Below, in pieces: positions 1 to 12,129 of a stretch of DNA of 64,000 nucleotides; position 1 is the first letter of the stretch; each line of letters opens with the position of its first letter. Source of the DNA: Cladopsammia gracilis (Eukaryota > Cnidaria > Anthozoa > Scleractinia > Dendrophylliidae); NCBI GenBank assembly GCA_022457155.1, contig JAJGOT010000168.1, forward strand, positions 62,001 through 126,000, read 5' to 3'. The notes under the pieces were generated by a model. The model was not told the DNA's origin. It did no database searches and saw only the letters and a program-made list of their open reading frames with translations. Made by a program: the position numbers and the translations under genes.

Positions 1-930
1 GTGCCTTATTTCTCACTGCGTCAACTTTCTTTGATGGTTCACTACATAGCCTCCTTGTAGCATCGTAAACGCTCTTCATCTGCCCACGCTTTGCAGCGTC
101 CTCAGCTTCTTGGGCTATATTATTAGCCCACTCTCTCTTGTCCTTTCTCAAACTTCTCTTCACTTCTATATCTTTCTTTCTGTATTCCTTTTGCGATTTG
201 AGTCTCAGCCTTTCTGACCTTGTACCAACTGCCTTTTGTTTTAGCTGTCTCCTTTCTTCAATACCTTTCCAGCTTTCGGGGCTGATTCATCCTTTAGTTT
301 TCCTTGCTCTGTAACCTAACACATCTTTAGCTGTTTCACAATAGCTTTCTCTGATCTTTTTCCACTTCTCTTCTACTTCGTGTTCATTTACCACTGTACC
401 CTCGTCCTCGTACCTGTTTTCGCGATCTTCGTCCTCCAGCGATAAGCAGCTGAACGTGTTCTTTAGTTGCAACTGAAATTGTTTCCTAATTTCAGGCACG
501 GCTAGCTTACTAGTCTCATATTTCCTGACTTGCTCTACCCTTCTGCCCTATCGTATAAGCTTTAACCGTGTCTTAGCAATCACCAGATTATGGTCGCTCG
601 AGCAATCTGCGCCTCTATACGCTCTAACATCTTGTACTGATCGTTTAAAATTGGAGCGAACAGCCATGTGATCGATTTGGTTGTGATGTTGTCCATTTGG
701 TGAGGTCCATGAATGATTTTATGAGGAAACATAGTAGAAAGAATTGCACGATTGTTTAATGCGCAGAAAGACACCATTCGCTCCCCATTGTCGCTTCTTT
801 CTCCTACCATACCAAACTTTCCTACAATTCCTTCCTCTCCAACTTGTTGTTCACCTACTTTTGCATTCCAATCACCCGCTACCAAAAGCATGTCATGGCG
901 TGGTACTTCATCCACGATCTTTTGCAGTTG
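1..930 (-). pseudogene. RTE-type LINE fragment (endonuclease C-terminal part and linker)
   Basis: Remnant of a non-LTR retrotransposon ORF reading leftwards. The frame entering at about 930 gives an EQLQKIVDEVPRHDM-like start, then VAGDWNAKVG and GERSDNGERMVSFCALNN, which match the AP-type endonuclease of RTE/BovB-class elements (often annotated as craniofacial development protein 2-like). A frameshift near 690 moves the rest to another frame, where NQIDHM and SDHNLV (the usual catalytic SDH region) can be read. At 287-499 the linker continues with VEEKWKKIRESYCETAKDVLGYR, another RTE hallmark; a lysine-rich stretch continues to position 1. The reverse transcriptase would lie left of the window. 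The 5' side is cut off exactly where the 75-bp satellite begins. Several frame breaks make it a dead copy. Confidence 0.8.
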
Positions 931-3900
931 CTCGCACGCCGTACATTTGTATTTAGTCTGTTCCAGGTGTTCAGATAGTGGGGAGTGAAGGATAGGTGAC
1001 GCTCACTTACACGCCGTACATTTGTATTTATCCTGTTCCAGGTGTTCAGATAGTGGGGAGTGAAGGATAGGTGATGCTCATTCGCACGGCGTACATTTGT
1101 ATTTAGTCTGTTCCGGGCGTTCAGATAGTGGGGAGTGAAGGAAAGGTGACGCTCATTCGCACGCCGTACATTTGTATTTAGTCTGTTCCAGGTGTTCAGA
1201 TAGTGGGGAGTGAAGGATAGGTGACACTCATTCGCACACCGTACATTTGTATTTAGTCTGTTCCAGGTGTTCAGATAGTGGGGAGTGAAGGATAGGTGAC
1301 GCTCATTCACACGCCGTACATTTGTATTTATTCTGTTCCAGGTGTTCAGATAGTGGGGAGTGAAGGATAGGTGACACTCATTCGCACACCGTACATTTGT
1401 ATTTAGTCTGTTCCAGGTGTTCAGATAGTGGGGAGTGAAGGATAGGTGACACTCATTCGCACACCATACATTTGTATTTAGTCTGTTCCAGGTGTTCAGA
1501 TAGTGGGGAGTGAAGGATAGGTGACGCTCATTCACACGCCGTACATTTGTATTTATTCTGTTCCAGGTGTTCAGATAGTGGGGAGTGAAGGATAGGTGAC
1601 ACTCATTCGCACGCCGTACATTTGTATTTAGTCTGTTCCAGGTGTTCAGATAGTGGGGAGTGAGGGATAGGTGACGCTCATTCGCACGCCGTACATTTGT
1701 ATTTAGTCTGTTCCAGGTGTTCAGATAGTGGGGAGTGAAGGATAGGTCACGCTCATTCACACGCCGTACATTTGTATTTAGTCTGTTCCAGGTGTTCAGA
1801 TAGTGGGGAGTGAAGGATAGGTGACACTCATTCACACGCCGTACATTTGTATTTAGTCTGTTCCAGGTGTTCAGATAGTGGGGAGTGAAGGATAGGTGAC
1901 ACTCATTCACACGCCGTGCATTTGTATTTAGTCTGTTCCAGGTGTTCAGATAGTGGGGAGTGAAGGATAGGTGACACTCATTCACACGCCGTACATTTGT
2001 ATTTAGTCTGTTCCAGGTGTTCAGGTAGTGGGGAGTGAAGGATAGGTGACACTCATTCACACGCCGTACATTTGTATTTAGTCTGTTCCAGGCGTTCAGA
2101 TAGTGGAAAGCGAAGGATAGGTGACACTCATTCACACGCCGTACATTTGTATTTAGTCTGTTCCAGGTGTTCAGATAGTGGAGAGTGAAGGATAGGTGAC
2201 GCTCATTCACACGCAGTACATTTGTATTAAGCCTGTTCCAAGCATTCAGATAGTGGGGAGCGAAGAATAGGTGACACTCATTCGCACCCCGTACATATGT
2301 ATTTAGCCTGTTCATTCATTCAGATAGTAGGGAGCGAAGGATAGGTGACGTTCATTTGCACGCCCTTCATTTGTATTTATCCTGTTTCAGGTGTTCAGAT
2401 AGTGGGGAGCGAAGGATAGGTCAAGCTTATTCACACGCTGTACATTTGTATTTATCCTGTTCCAGATGTTCAGATAGTGGAGAGTGAAGGATAGGTGACG
2501 CTCATTCTCATGCTGTACATTTGTATTTTCAATAGCCCGTTCCAGGTGTTCAGATAGTGGGGAGTGAAGGATAGGTGACGCTTATTCGCACGCCGTACAT
2601 TTGTATTTAGTCCGTTCCAGGCGTTCAGATAGTGGGGAGTGAAGGATAGGTGACGCTCATTCGCACGCCGTACATTTGTATTTAGTCTGTTCCAGGTGTT
2701 CAGATAGTGGGGAGTGAGGGATAGGTGACGCTTATTCGCACGCCATACATTTGTATTTAGTCTGTTCCAGGTGTTCAGATAGTGGGGAGTGAAGGATAGG
2801 TGACGCTTATTCGCACACCGTACATTTGTATTTTCAATAGCCCGTTCCAGGTGTTCAGATAGTGGAGAGTGAAGGATAGGTGACGCTCATTCTCATGCTG
2901 TACATTTGTATTTTCAAAAGCCCGTTCCAGGTGTTTAGATAGTGGGGAGTGAAGGATAGGTGACGCTTATTCGCACGCCGTACATTTGTATTTAGTCTGT
3001 TCCAGGTGTTCAGATAGTGGGGAGTGAAGGATAGGTGATGCTCATTCGCACGGCGTACATTTGTATTTAGTCTGTTCCAGGTGTTCAGATAGTGGGGAGT
3101 GAAGGATAGGTGACACTCATTCGCACACCGTACATTTGTATTTAGTCTGTTCCAGGTGTTCAGATAGTGGGGAGTGAAGGATAGGTGACACTCATTCACA
3201 CGCCGTACATTTGTATTTAGTCTGTTCCAGGCGTTCAGATAGTGGGGAGTGAAGGATAGGTGACACTCATTCACACGCTGTACATTTGTATTTAGTCTGT
3301 TCCAGGCGTTCAGATAGTGGGGAGTGAAGGATAGGTGACGCTCATTCACACGCCGTACATTTGTATTTATCCTGTTCCAGGCGTTCAGATAGTGGGGAGT
3401 GAAGGATAGGTGACGCTCATTCCCATGCCGTACATTTGTATTTAGCCTGTTCCAGGCGTTCAGATAGTGGGGAGTGAAGGATAGGTGACGCTCATTCACA
3501 CGCCGTACATTTGTATTTATCCTGTTCCAGGCGTTCAGATAGTGGGGAGTGAAGGATAGGTGACGCTCATTCACACGCCGTACATTTGTATTTAGCCTGT
3601 TTCAGGTGTTCAGATAGTGGGGAGCGAAGGATAGGTGACGCTCATTCACACGCAGTACATTTGTATTTATCCTGTTCCAGGCGTTCAGATAGTGGGGAGT
3701 GAAGGATAGGTGACGCTCATTCACACGCCGTACATTTGTATTTAGTCTGTTCCAGGTGTTCAGATAGTGGGGAGTGAAGGATAGGTGACACTCATTCACA
3801 CGTCGTACGTTTGTATTTAGTCTGTTCCAGGTGTTCAGATAGTGGGGAGTGAAGGATAGGTGATGCTCATTCACATACCGTACATTTGTATTTAGTCTGT

Positions 3901-6900
3901 TCCAGGTGTTCAGATAGTGGGGAGTGAAGGATAGGTGATGCTCATTCACATACCGTACATTTGTATTTAGTCTGTTCCAGGTGTTCAGATAGTGGGCAGT
4001 GAAGGATAGGTGACACTCATTCACATACCGTACATTTGTATTTAGTCTGTTCCAGGCGTTCAGATAGTGGGGAGTAAAGGATAGGTGACACTCATTCACA
4101 CGCCGTACATTTGTATTTAGTCTGTTCCAGGTGTTCAGATAGTGGGGAGTGAAGGATAAGTGACGCTTATTCGCACGCCATACATTTGTATTTAGTCTGT
4201 TCCAGGTGTTCAGATAGTGGAGAGTGAAGGATAGGTGACGCTCATTCTCATGCTGTACATTTGTATTTTCAATAGCCCGTTCCAGGTGTTCAGATAGTGG
4301 GGAGTGAAGGATAGGTGACGCTCATTCGCACGCCGTACATTTGTATTTAGTCTGTTCCAGGTGTTCAGATAGTGGGGAGTGAAGGATAGGTGATGCTCAT
4401 TCACATACCGTACATTTGTATTTAGTCTGTTCCAGGTGTTCAGATAGTGGGGAGTGAAGGATAGGTGACACTCATTCACATACCGTACATTTGTATTTAG
4501 TCTGTTCCAGGCGTTCAGATAGTGGGGAGTAAAGGATAGGTGACACTCATTCACACGCCGTACATTTGTATTTAGTCTGTTCCAGGTGTTCAGATAGTGG
4601 GGAGTGAAGGATAAGTGACGCTTATTCGCACGCCATACATTTGTATTTAGTCTGTTCCAGGTGTTCAGATAGTGGAGAGTGAAGGATAGGTGACGCTCAT
4701 TCTCATGCTGTACATTTGTATTTTCAATAGCCCGTTCCAGGTGTTCAGATAGTGGGGAGTGAAGGATAGGTGACGCTCATTCGCACGCCGTACATTTGTA
4801 TTTAGTCTGTTCCAGGTGTTTAGATAGTGGGGAGTGAAGGATAGGTGACGCTCATTCACACGCCGTACATTTGTATTTATCCTGTTCCAGGTGTTCAGAT
4901 AGTGGGGAGTGAAGGATAGGTGATGCTCATTCGCACGGCGTACATTTGTATTTAGTCTGTTCCGGGCGTTCAGATAGTGGGGAGTGAAGGATAGGTGACG
5001 CTCATTCGCACGCCGTACATTTGTATTTAGTCTGTTCCAGGTGTTCAGATAGTGGGGAGTGAAGGATAGGTGACGCTCATTCGCACGCCGTACATTTGTA
5101 TTTAGTCTGTTCCAGGTGTTCAGATAGTGGGGAGTGAAGGATAGGTGACGCTTATTCGCACGCCATACATTTGTATTTAGTCTGTTCCAGGTGTTCAGAT
5201 AGTGGGGAGTGAAGGATAGGTGACGCTTATTCGCACACCGTACATTTGTATTTTCAATAGCCCGTTCCAGGTGTTCAGATAGTGGAGAGTGAAGGATAGG
5301 TGACGCTCATTCTCATGCTGTACATTTGTATTTTCAAAAGCCCGTTCCAGGTGTTCAGATAGTGGGGAGTGAAGGATAGGTGACGCTTATTCGCACGCCG
5401 TACATTTGTATTTAGTCTGTTCCAGGTGTTCAGATAGTGGGGAGTGAAGGATAGGTGATGCTCATTCGCACGGCGTACATTTGTATTTAGTCTGTTCCAG
5501 GTGTTCAGATAGTGGGGAGTGAAGGATAGGTGACACTCATTCGCACACCGTACATTTGTATTTAGTCTGTTCCAGGTGTTCAGATAGTGGGGAGTGAAGG
5601 ATAGGTGACACTCATTCACACGCCGTACATTTGTATTTAGCCTGTTCCAGGTGTTCAGATAGTGGGGAGTGAAGGATAGGTGACACTCATTCACACGCCG
5701 TACATTTGTATTTAGTCTGTTCCAGGCGTTCAGATAGTGGGGAGTGAAGGATAGGTGACACTCATTCACACGCTGTACATTTGTATTTAGTCTGTTCCAG
5801 GCGTTCAGATAGTGGGGAGTGAAGGATAGGTGACGCTCATTCACACGCCGTACATTTGTATTTATCCTGTTCCAGGCGTTCAGATAGTGGGGAGTGAAGG
5901 ATAGGTGACGCTCATTCACACGCCGTACATTTGTATTTAGCCTGTTTCAGGTGTTCAGATAGTGGGGAGCGAAGGATAGGTGACGCTCATTCACACGCAG
6001 TACATTTGTATTTATCCTGTTCCAGGCGTTCAGATAGTGGGGAGTGAAGGATAGGTGACGCTCATTCACACGCCGTACATTTGTATTTAGTCTGTTCCAG
6101 GTGTTCAGATAGTGGGGAGTGAAGGATAGGTGACACTCATTCACACGTCGTACGTTTGTATTTAGTCTGTTCCAGGTGTTCAGATAGTGGGGAGTGAAGG
6201 ATAGGTGACACTCATTCACACGCCGTACATTTGTATTTAGTCTGTTCCAGGTGTTCAGATAGTGGGGAGTGAAGGATAGGTGATGCTCATTCACATACCG
6301 TACATTTGTATTTAGTCTGTTCCAGGTGTTCAGATAGTGGGGAGTGAAGGATAGGTGACACTCATTCACATACCGTACATTTGTATTTAGTCTGTTCCAG
6401 GCGTTCAGATAGTGGGGAGTAAAGGATAGGTGACACTCATTCACACGCCGTACATTTGTATTTAGTCTGTTCCAGGTGTTCAGATAGTGGGGAGTGAAGG
6501 ATAAGTGACGCTTATTCGCACGCCATACATTTGTATTTAGTCTGTTCCAGGTGTTCAGATAGTGGAGAGTGAAGGATAGGTGACGCTCATTCTCATGCTG
6601 TACATTTGTATTTTCAATAGCCCGTTCCAGGTGTTCAGATAGTGGGGAGTGAAGGATAGGTGACGCTCATTCGCACGCCGTACATTTGTATTTAGTCTGT
6701 TCCAGGTGTTCAGATAGTGGGGAGTGAAGGATAGGTGATGCTCATTCACATACCGTACATTTGTATTTAGTCTGTTCCAGGTGTTCAGATAGTGGGGAGT
6801 GAAGGATAGGTGACACTCATTCACATACCGTACATTTGTATTTAGTCTGTTCCAGGCGTTCAGATAGTGGGGAGTAAAGGATAGGTGACACTCATTCACA

Positions 6901-8964
6901 CGCCGTACATTTGTATTTAGTCTGTTCCAGGTGTTCAGATAGTGGGGAGTGAAGGATAAGTGACGCTTATTCGCACGCCATACATTTGTATTTAGTCTGT
7001 TCCAGGTGTTCAGATAGTGGAGAGTGAAGGATAGGTGACGCTCATTCTCATGCTGTACATTTGTATTTTCAATAGCCCGTTCCAGGTGTTCAGATAGTGG
7101 GGAGTGAAGGATAGGTGACGCTCATTCGCACGCCGTACATTTGTATTTAGTCTGTTCCAGGTGTTTAGATAGTGGGGAGTGAAGGATAGGTGACGCTCAT
7201 TCACACGCCGTACATTTGTATTTATCCTGTTCCAGGTGTTCAGATAGTGGGGAGTGAAGGATAGGTGATGCTCATTCGCACGGCGTACATTTGTATTTAG
7301 TCTGTTCCGGGCGTTCAGATAGTGGGGAGTGAAGGATAGGTGACGCTCATTCGCACGCCGTACATTTGTATTTAGTCTGTTCCAGGTGTTCAGATAGTGG
7401 GGAGTGAAGGATAGGTGACGCTCATTCGCACGCCGTACATTTGTATTTAGTCTGTTCCAGGCGTTCAGATAGTGGGGAGTGAAGGATAGGTGACGCTCAT
7501 TCGCACGCCGTACATTTGTATTTAGTCTGTTCCAGGTGTTCAGATAGTGGGGAGTGAGTGAAGGATAGGTGACGCTTATTCGCACGCCATACATTTGTAT
7601 TTAGTCTGTTCCAGGTGTTCAGATAGTGGGGAGTGAAGGATAGGTGACGCTTATTCACACGCCATACATTTGTATTTAGTCTGTTCCAGGTGTTCAGATA
7701 GTGGGGAGTGAAGGATAGGTGACGCTTATTCACACGCCATACATTTGAATTTAGTCTGTTCCAGGTGTTCAGATAGTGGGGAGTGAAGGATAGGTGACGC
7801 TTATTCACACGCCATACATTTGTATTTAGTCTGTTCCAGGTGTTCAGATAGTGGGGAGTGAAGGATAGGTGACGCTCATTCGCACGCCGTACATTTGTAT
7901 TTATCCTGTTCCAAGTGTTCAGATAGTGGGGAGTGAAGGATAGGTGACGCTTATTCGCACACCTTACATTTGTATTTTCAATAGCCCGTTCCAGGTGTTC
8001 AGATAGTGGGAAGTGAAGGATAGGTGACGCTTATTCGCACGCCGTACATTTGTATTTAGTCTGTTCCAGGCGTTCAGATAGTGGGGAGTGAAGGATAGGT
8101 GACGCTCATTCGCACGCCGTACATTTGTATTTAGTCTGTTCCAGGTGTTCAGATAGTGGGGAGTGAAGGATAGGTGACGCTTATTCGCACGCCGTACATT
8201 TGTTTTTAGTCTGTTCCAGGTGTTCAGATAGTGGGGAGTGAAGGATAGGTGACGCTTATTCGCACGCCGTACATTTGTATTTAGTCTGTTCCAGGTGTTC
8301 AGATAGTGGGGAGTGAAGGATAGGTGATGCTCATTCACACGCCGTACATTTGTATTTAGTCTGTTCCAGGTGTTCAGATAGTGGGGAGTGAAGGATAGGT
8401 GACACTCATTCACACGCCGTACATTTGTATTTAGTCTGTTCCTGGTGTTCAGATGGTGGGGAGTGAAGGATAGGTGACGCTCATTCACAAGCCGTACATT
8501 TGTATTTAGTCTGTTCCTGGTGTTCAGATAGTGGGGAGTGAAGGATAGGTGACACTCATTCACAAGCCGTACATTTGTATTTAGTCTGTTCCTGGTGTTC
8601 AGATAGTGGGGAGTGAAGGATAGGTGACGCTCATTCACAAGCCGTACATTTGTATTTAGTCTGTTCCAGGTGTTCAGATAGTGAGGAGTGAAGGATAGGT
8701 GACACTCATTCACACGCCGTACATTTGTATTTATCCTTCCAGGTTTTCAGATAGTGGGGAGTGAAGGATAGGTGACACTCATTCACAAGCCGTACATTTG
8801 TATTTAGTCTGTTCCAGGTGTTCAGATAGTGGGGAGTGAAGGATAGGTGACACTCATTCACAAGCCGTACATTTGTATTTAGTCTGTTCCTGGTGTTCAG
8901 ATAGTGGGGAGTGAAGGATAGGTGACGCTCATTCGCACGCCGTACATTTTTATTTAGTCTGTTT
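928..8964. repeat. 75-bp satellite array with higher-order structure
   Basis: About 107 head-to-tail copies of a 75-bp monomer containing GTACATTTGTATTTAGTC and GTTCAGATAGTGGGGAGTG. Copies differ by a few substitutions, for example cgctcattcgc against cactcattcac. An 80-bp variant, with TTTTCAATAGCCCG replacing TTTAGTCTG, recurs at intervals and marks larger units: the block of about 2690-5110 is repeated at about 5110-7455 with a constant 2,345-bp offset, apart from one monomer present in only one copy. On the minus strand one frame of the monomer has no stop, so long repeat ORFs arise (up to 478 codons at 879-2315). There is no start context, promoter or non-repeat domain, so I do not call these genes. 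Confidence 0.97.
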
Positions 8965-9494
8965 AATATTTAAATCTGCGATTTAAGATCTTACTGAGGT
9001 GCCAGAGCAAAATTGAGTGCCTAATATATGAGATGCTTTTTCTAAAAGATCTAAAGCCAACACTGAACAAACAGTCTGACTTTAACTGCTTAAAGTTATT
9101 GGTGTACCACAGAGTATTTTATATTTATTCATCAGCTTTTAATATATCCTTTGTAGTTTTTTTTAACCCGTGAATACGCGCATGCGTAAATGAACGGGTT
9201 ATCGGTAACGGTGACAGATATGCAGATGAGTCGCTCACTCCTTCCATCAGCTGTAAACTTAGTGACGTAATGCTTTGTTATGAATACGTTTTGTAGCAAG
9301 AACAGCGTGAATCCAGCGATAACAATAACTAAATTGTTGTAAACGAATATAAACAACAATAAGCTCAAAGATGTTTAGCATTTGGAGTCTTTAATGCAAC
9401 GTTAAAATCGATCTAAAAGGCATTTTCAAGCGAGACACGCGGTTTGATGCTTATCTACCTTGAAGTAATAAAATTTATCCCGTTTCAATTCAGT

Positions 9495-9560
9495 GATCAC
9501 GGTGGCCGAATGGTGTAAAGCGCGGACTAACAGCCAAAAGGCCCCATCTCGCTCGTGCCG
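9495..9560 (+). pseudogene. tRNA(Leu/Ser)-like 5' fragment
   Basis: GGTGGCCGAATGGTGTAAAG fits the 5' half and A box (TGGCCGAATGG, all conserved positions) of a type-II tRNA. No B box follows; a pyrimidine-rich tract does. It is probably a decayed tRNA copy or the head of a SINE. Confidence 0.35.
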
Positions 9561-10163
9561 TGCCTTTTTTTCTTTTTCTTTTTTGTTTCTTTCTTCTTCG
9601 GACTGAACATTATGAAAGTGATGTCAAACAGTACTGTATTTTTCATTTTGCGTTTGCCAAAAAACCTTACGTTTAATTTTAAAAAAAATATTGAACCGTG
9701 TCAGTGTGAAAACATAAGCTTACCGAAATATTGCGTTACGTGTTAGCATTTCTTATTTACGGGTAGGCTCTTAGGAGTCTTTGATTATCACTTGTATTTT
9801 GTAACTGAAAAACATTTTTACAACCAACGACATACCATTCCCTCTAATTTACAACTCAACAGAACTACTTGACCTTTTACACAAACAGAACATTACAGAA
9901 ATTTTGTAACGCTTAGTGCTTACATATTTTATCTCGTTCAATATTTTTACTCATGTATGCTAATTTATTCAGTTTCATTTTAAGCTTGAAAATGGCCTCA
10001 AAGGGGTCGGAGCATGGTTTTTTAACCGTTAGTTTTTATCCTAAAGAGTTTTTCAAAGAAACTGCTTATTAGAATTATAATAATCGTATCAATAACAAAA
10101 TTATCGATCACGATTGATCATTTGCGTGCCTATTTCTTACATAATTAGGGCGTGGTCATATGG

Positions 10164-10223
10164 GTGTCCAATTACCGCTATCCAATTAGAACTTTTTTTA
10201 ATTGCATAGCTGTAATTGGACAC
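10164..10223. repeat. Short hairpin (12-bp inverted repeat)
   Basis: GTGTCCAATTAC at 10164-10175 pairs perfectly with GTAATTGGACAC at 10212-10223. It is probably a tiny foldback element or its remnant. Confidence 0.5.
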
Positions 10224-10654
10224 CTGCGTTGCGCGCACGTCAATCAGTTGCACTTAAATGCGTTCTTTGTTACTGTTTCTCCACGAAAACATCCTTGACG
10301 TTTTTGGTAGAATAAAATTCACATAGACTTTATAATCCTGAATTTTGCCACTGATGCGATTAATTAGTAATTGAACTTCGTGTCGTTCGAATTGGGATAA
10401 TCATGCTCGTAATTTCAAATTACTATTACTAATTGACAGTTCAGAGTGCGCGCTTCACATTACTGACGTTATCAAATCACTGACTGATTTAATGTGACAA
10501 AAGTCGCATGCTCTTTCTTGTAGCCGACCAAAATTGTGTCATCATCCCCCGGGTGGACTCCCACATAACAGTGACGCTGTGACGGGGAAGCCCGTCAGAG
10601 ATTTTGAAAAAAAAAACCGTTAAGTACAGAGTCTCTTAAGATATGTGTGGAAAA

Positions 10655-10960
10655 CATAGAAGTAATATATCAAACACGAGGAACAGTGTTTCATCAGATT
10701 TCCAAACACCGAGAAGTGGATTGGAAAAACGAGGCGCAGCCGAGTTTTTTTAAACCACTTCAAGGTGTTTGGAAATCTGATGAAACACTGTTTCGAGTGT
10801 TTGATATAGCTTCTCAAACTGATCGTTAAATGCGGAGAAAACGAAGGAATAAAATCGCCAAAATCTATGCAAATTAAGAAACGATTTCAAAACCTCCTTC
10901 ACGGTAGTGATTTCCTTTGTGTTCTCGTCATGAATTATTAATGAGTTTGAGGTCTTGTTT
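10655..10960. mobile_element. Foldback/MITE element, family A copy 1
   Basis: A hairpin whose arms at about 10663-10725 and 10755-10808 are complementary (TATCAAACACGAGGAACAGT against ACTGTTTCGAGTGTTTGATA). It is followed by about 150 bp that is also shared with the copy at 18285-18600, so the mobile unit is longer than the hairpin. No transposase is present, hence non-autonomous. Confidence 0.75.
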
Positions 10961-10974
10961 TGTGTTAAATCACA

Positions 10975-11640
10975 ACCCTAGTGTACCAAATCGTTGATGA
11001 GTGTCTCTAGTCATAGATGGACTGGGTGAATCACCACCCTAGTGTACCAAACTGTTGATGAGTGTCTCTAGTCATAGACGGATTGGGTGAATCACCACCC
11101 TAGTGTACCAAACTGTTGAAGAGTGTCTGTAGTTATAGATGGACTGGGTGAATCACCACCCTAGTGTACCAAACTGTTGATGAGTGTCTCTAGTCATAGA
11201 TGGACTGGGTGAATCACCACCCTAGTGTACCAAACTGTTGGTGAGTGTCTCTAGTCATAGATGGACTGTGTGAATCACCACCCTAGTGTACCAAACTGTT
11301 GATGAGTGTCTCTAGTCATAGATGGACTGTGTGAATCACCACCCTAGTGTACCAAACTGTTGATGAGTGTCTCTAGTCATAGATGGACTGGGTGAATCAC
11401 CACCCTAGTGTACCAAACTGTTGATGAGTGTCTCTAGTCATAGATGGACTGTGTGAATCACCACCCTAGTGTACCAAACTGTTGATGAGTGTCTCTAGTC
11501 ATAGATGGACTGTGTGAATCACCACCCTAGTGTACCAAACTGTTGATGAGTGTCTCTAGTCATAGATGGACTGGGTGAATCAACACCCTAGTGTACCAAG
11601 CTGTTAATGAGTGTCTCTAGTCATAGATGGACTGGGTTTG
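10975..11640. repeat. 61-bp minisatellite, about 11 copies
   Basis: Unit contains CCCTAGTGTACCAAACTGTT and GAGTGTCTCTAGTCATAGAT. The copies drift by one base per 60-base line, giving a 61-bp period. They are nearly identical, with G/T alternation at GACTGGGTG/GACTGTGTG. Confidence 0.95.
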
Positions 11641-12118
11641 AATGAATTGTAACTGCTAACCTTTTTCAAGTTGTCACATTTTCGTTTTCAAAATTCGCTA
11701 GAACAGACCATGACTTGTTCCTCATTTATCAAGTAAATTGCAGTATACGTATCATTTTTATTGCGTTTTGGACCCAAATAACCACGCGATCAAAGGTAAT
11801 TGCCAGTTTTATTTATGATGTTGATTGCACGTAAACTCTAATTGGTTTTAACATCACTGGGAGACCTATTTCACTAGAATTGAATGAGATATTCTTAGTA
11901 ACTGAGTGTGATTAATGGGTTGCTAAAGGCTAAATCATATCCGATTTCTGAAACTATCCATTAATAGGAACGCTCACAAAATACTTTATTGACATACAAA
12001 TACACCTCTTTTCCCGATTAAATGTGACTCCTTGATAGGTTCCAAACATAAACAAAACTCAAACTGTGAATTATAAGCGATGAACACAGACATTGAATGG
12101 CGATTACATCAGTAGCCA
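11641..12118. other. Intergenic, nothing recognised
   Basis: AT-rich unique sequence between the 61-bp minisatellite and the LINE target site. No ORF or repeat structure seen. Confidence 0.6.
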
Positions 12119-12129
12119 TGCACTTCTTC

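Larger units (their letters stand above)
8965..10650. other. Intergenic stretch without a recognisable gene
   Basis: AT-rich DNA between the satellite and a foldback element. It holds a tRNA-like fragment (9495-9560), a T-rich tract (9564-9600) and a small hairpin (10164-10223). Short ORFs here resemble nothing I know. Confidence 0.7.

Noticed and set aside
879..2315. 478-codon ORF across the satellite
   Set aside because: It consists of the 25-codon translation of the 75-bp monomer and ends in decayed LINE sequence; no promoter, start context or domain.
10975..11640. CRISPR-like look of regularly spaced repeats
   Set aside because: The whole 61-bp unit repeats; there are no variable spacers and no cas genes, and the DNA is eukaryotic.
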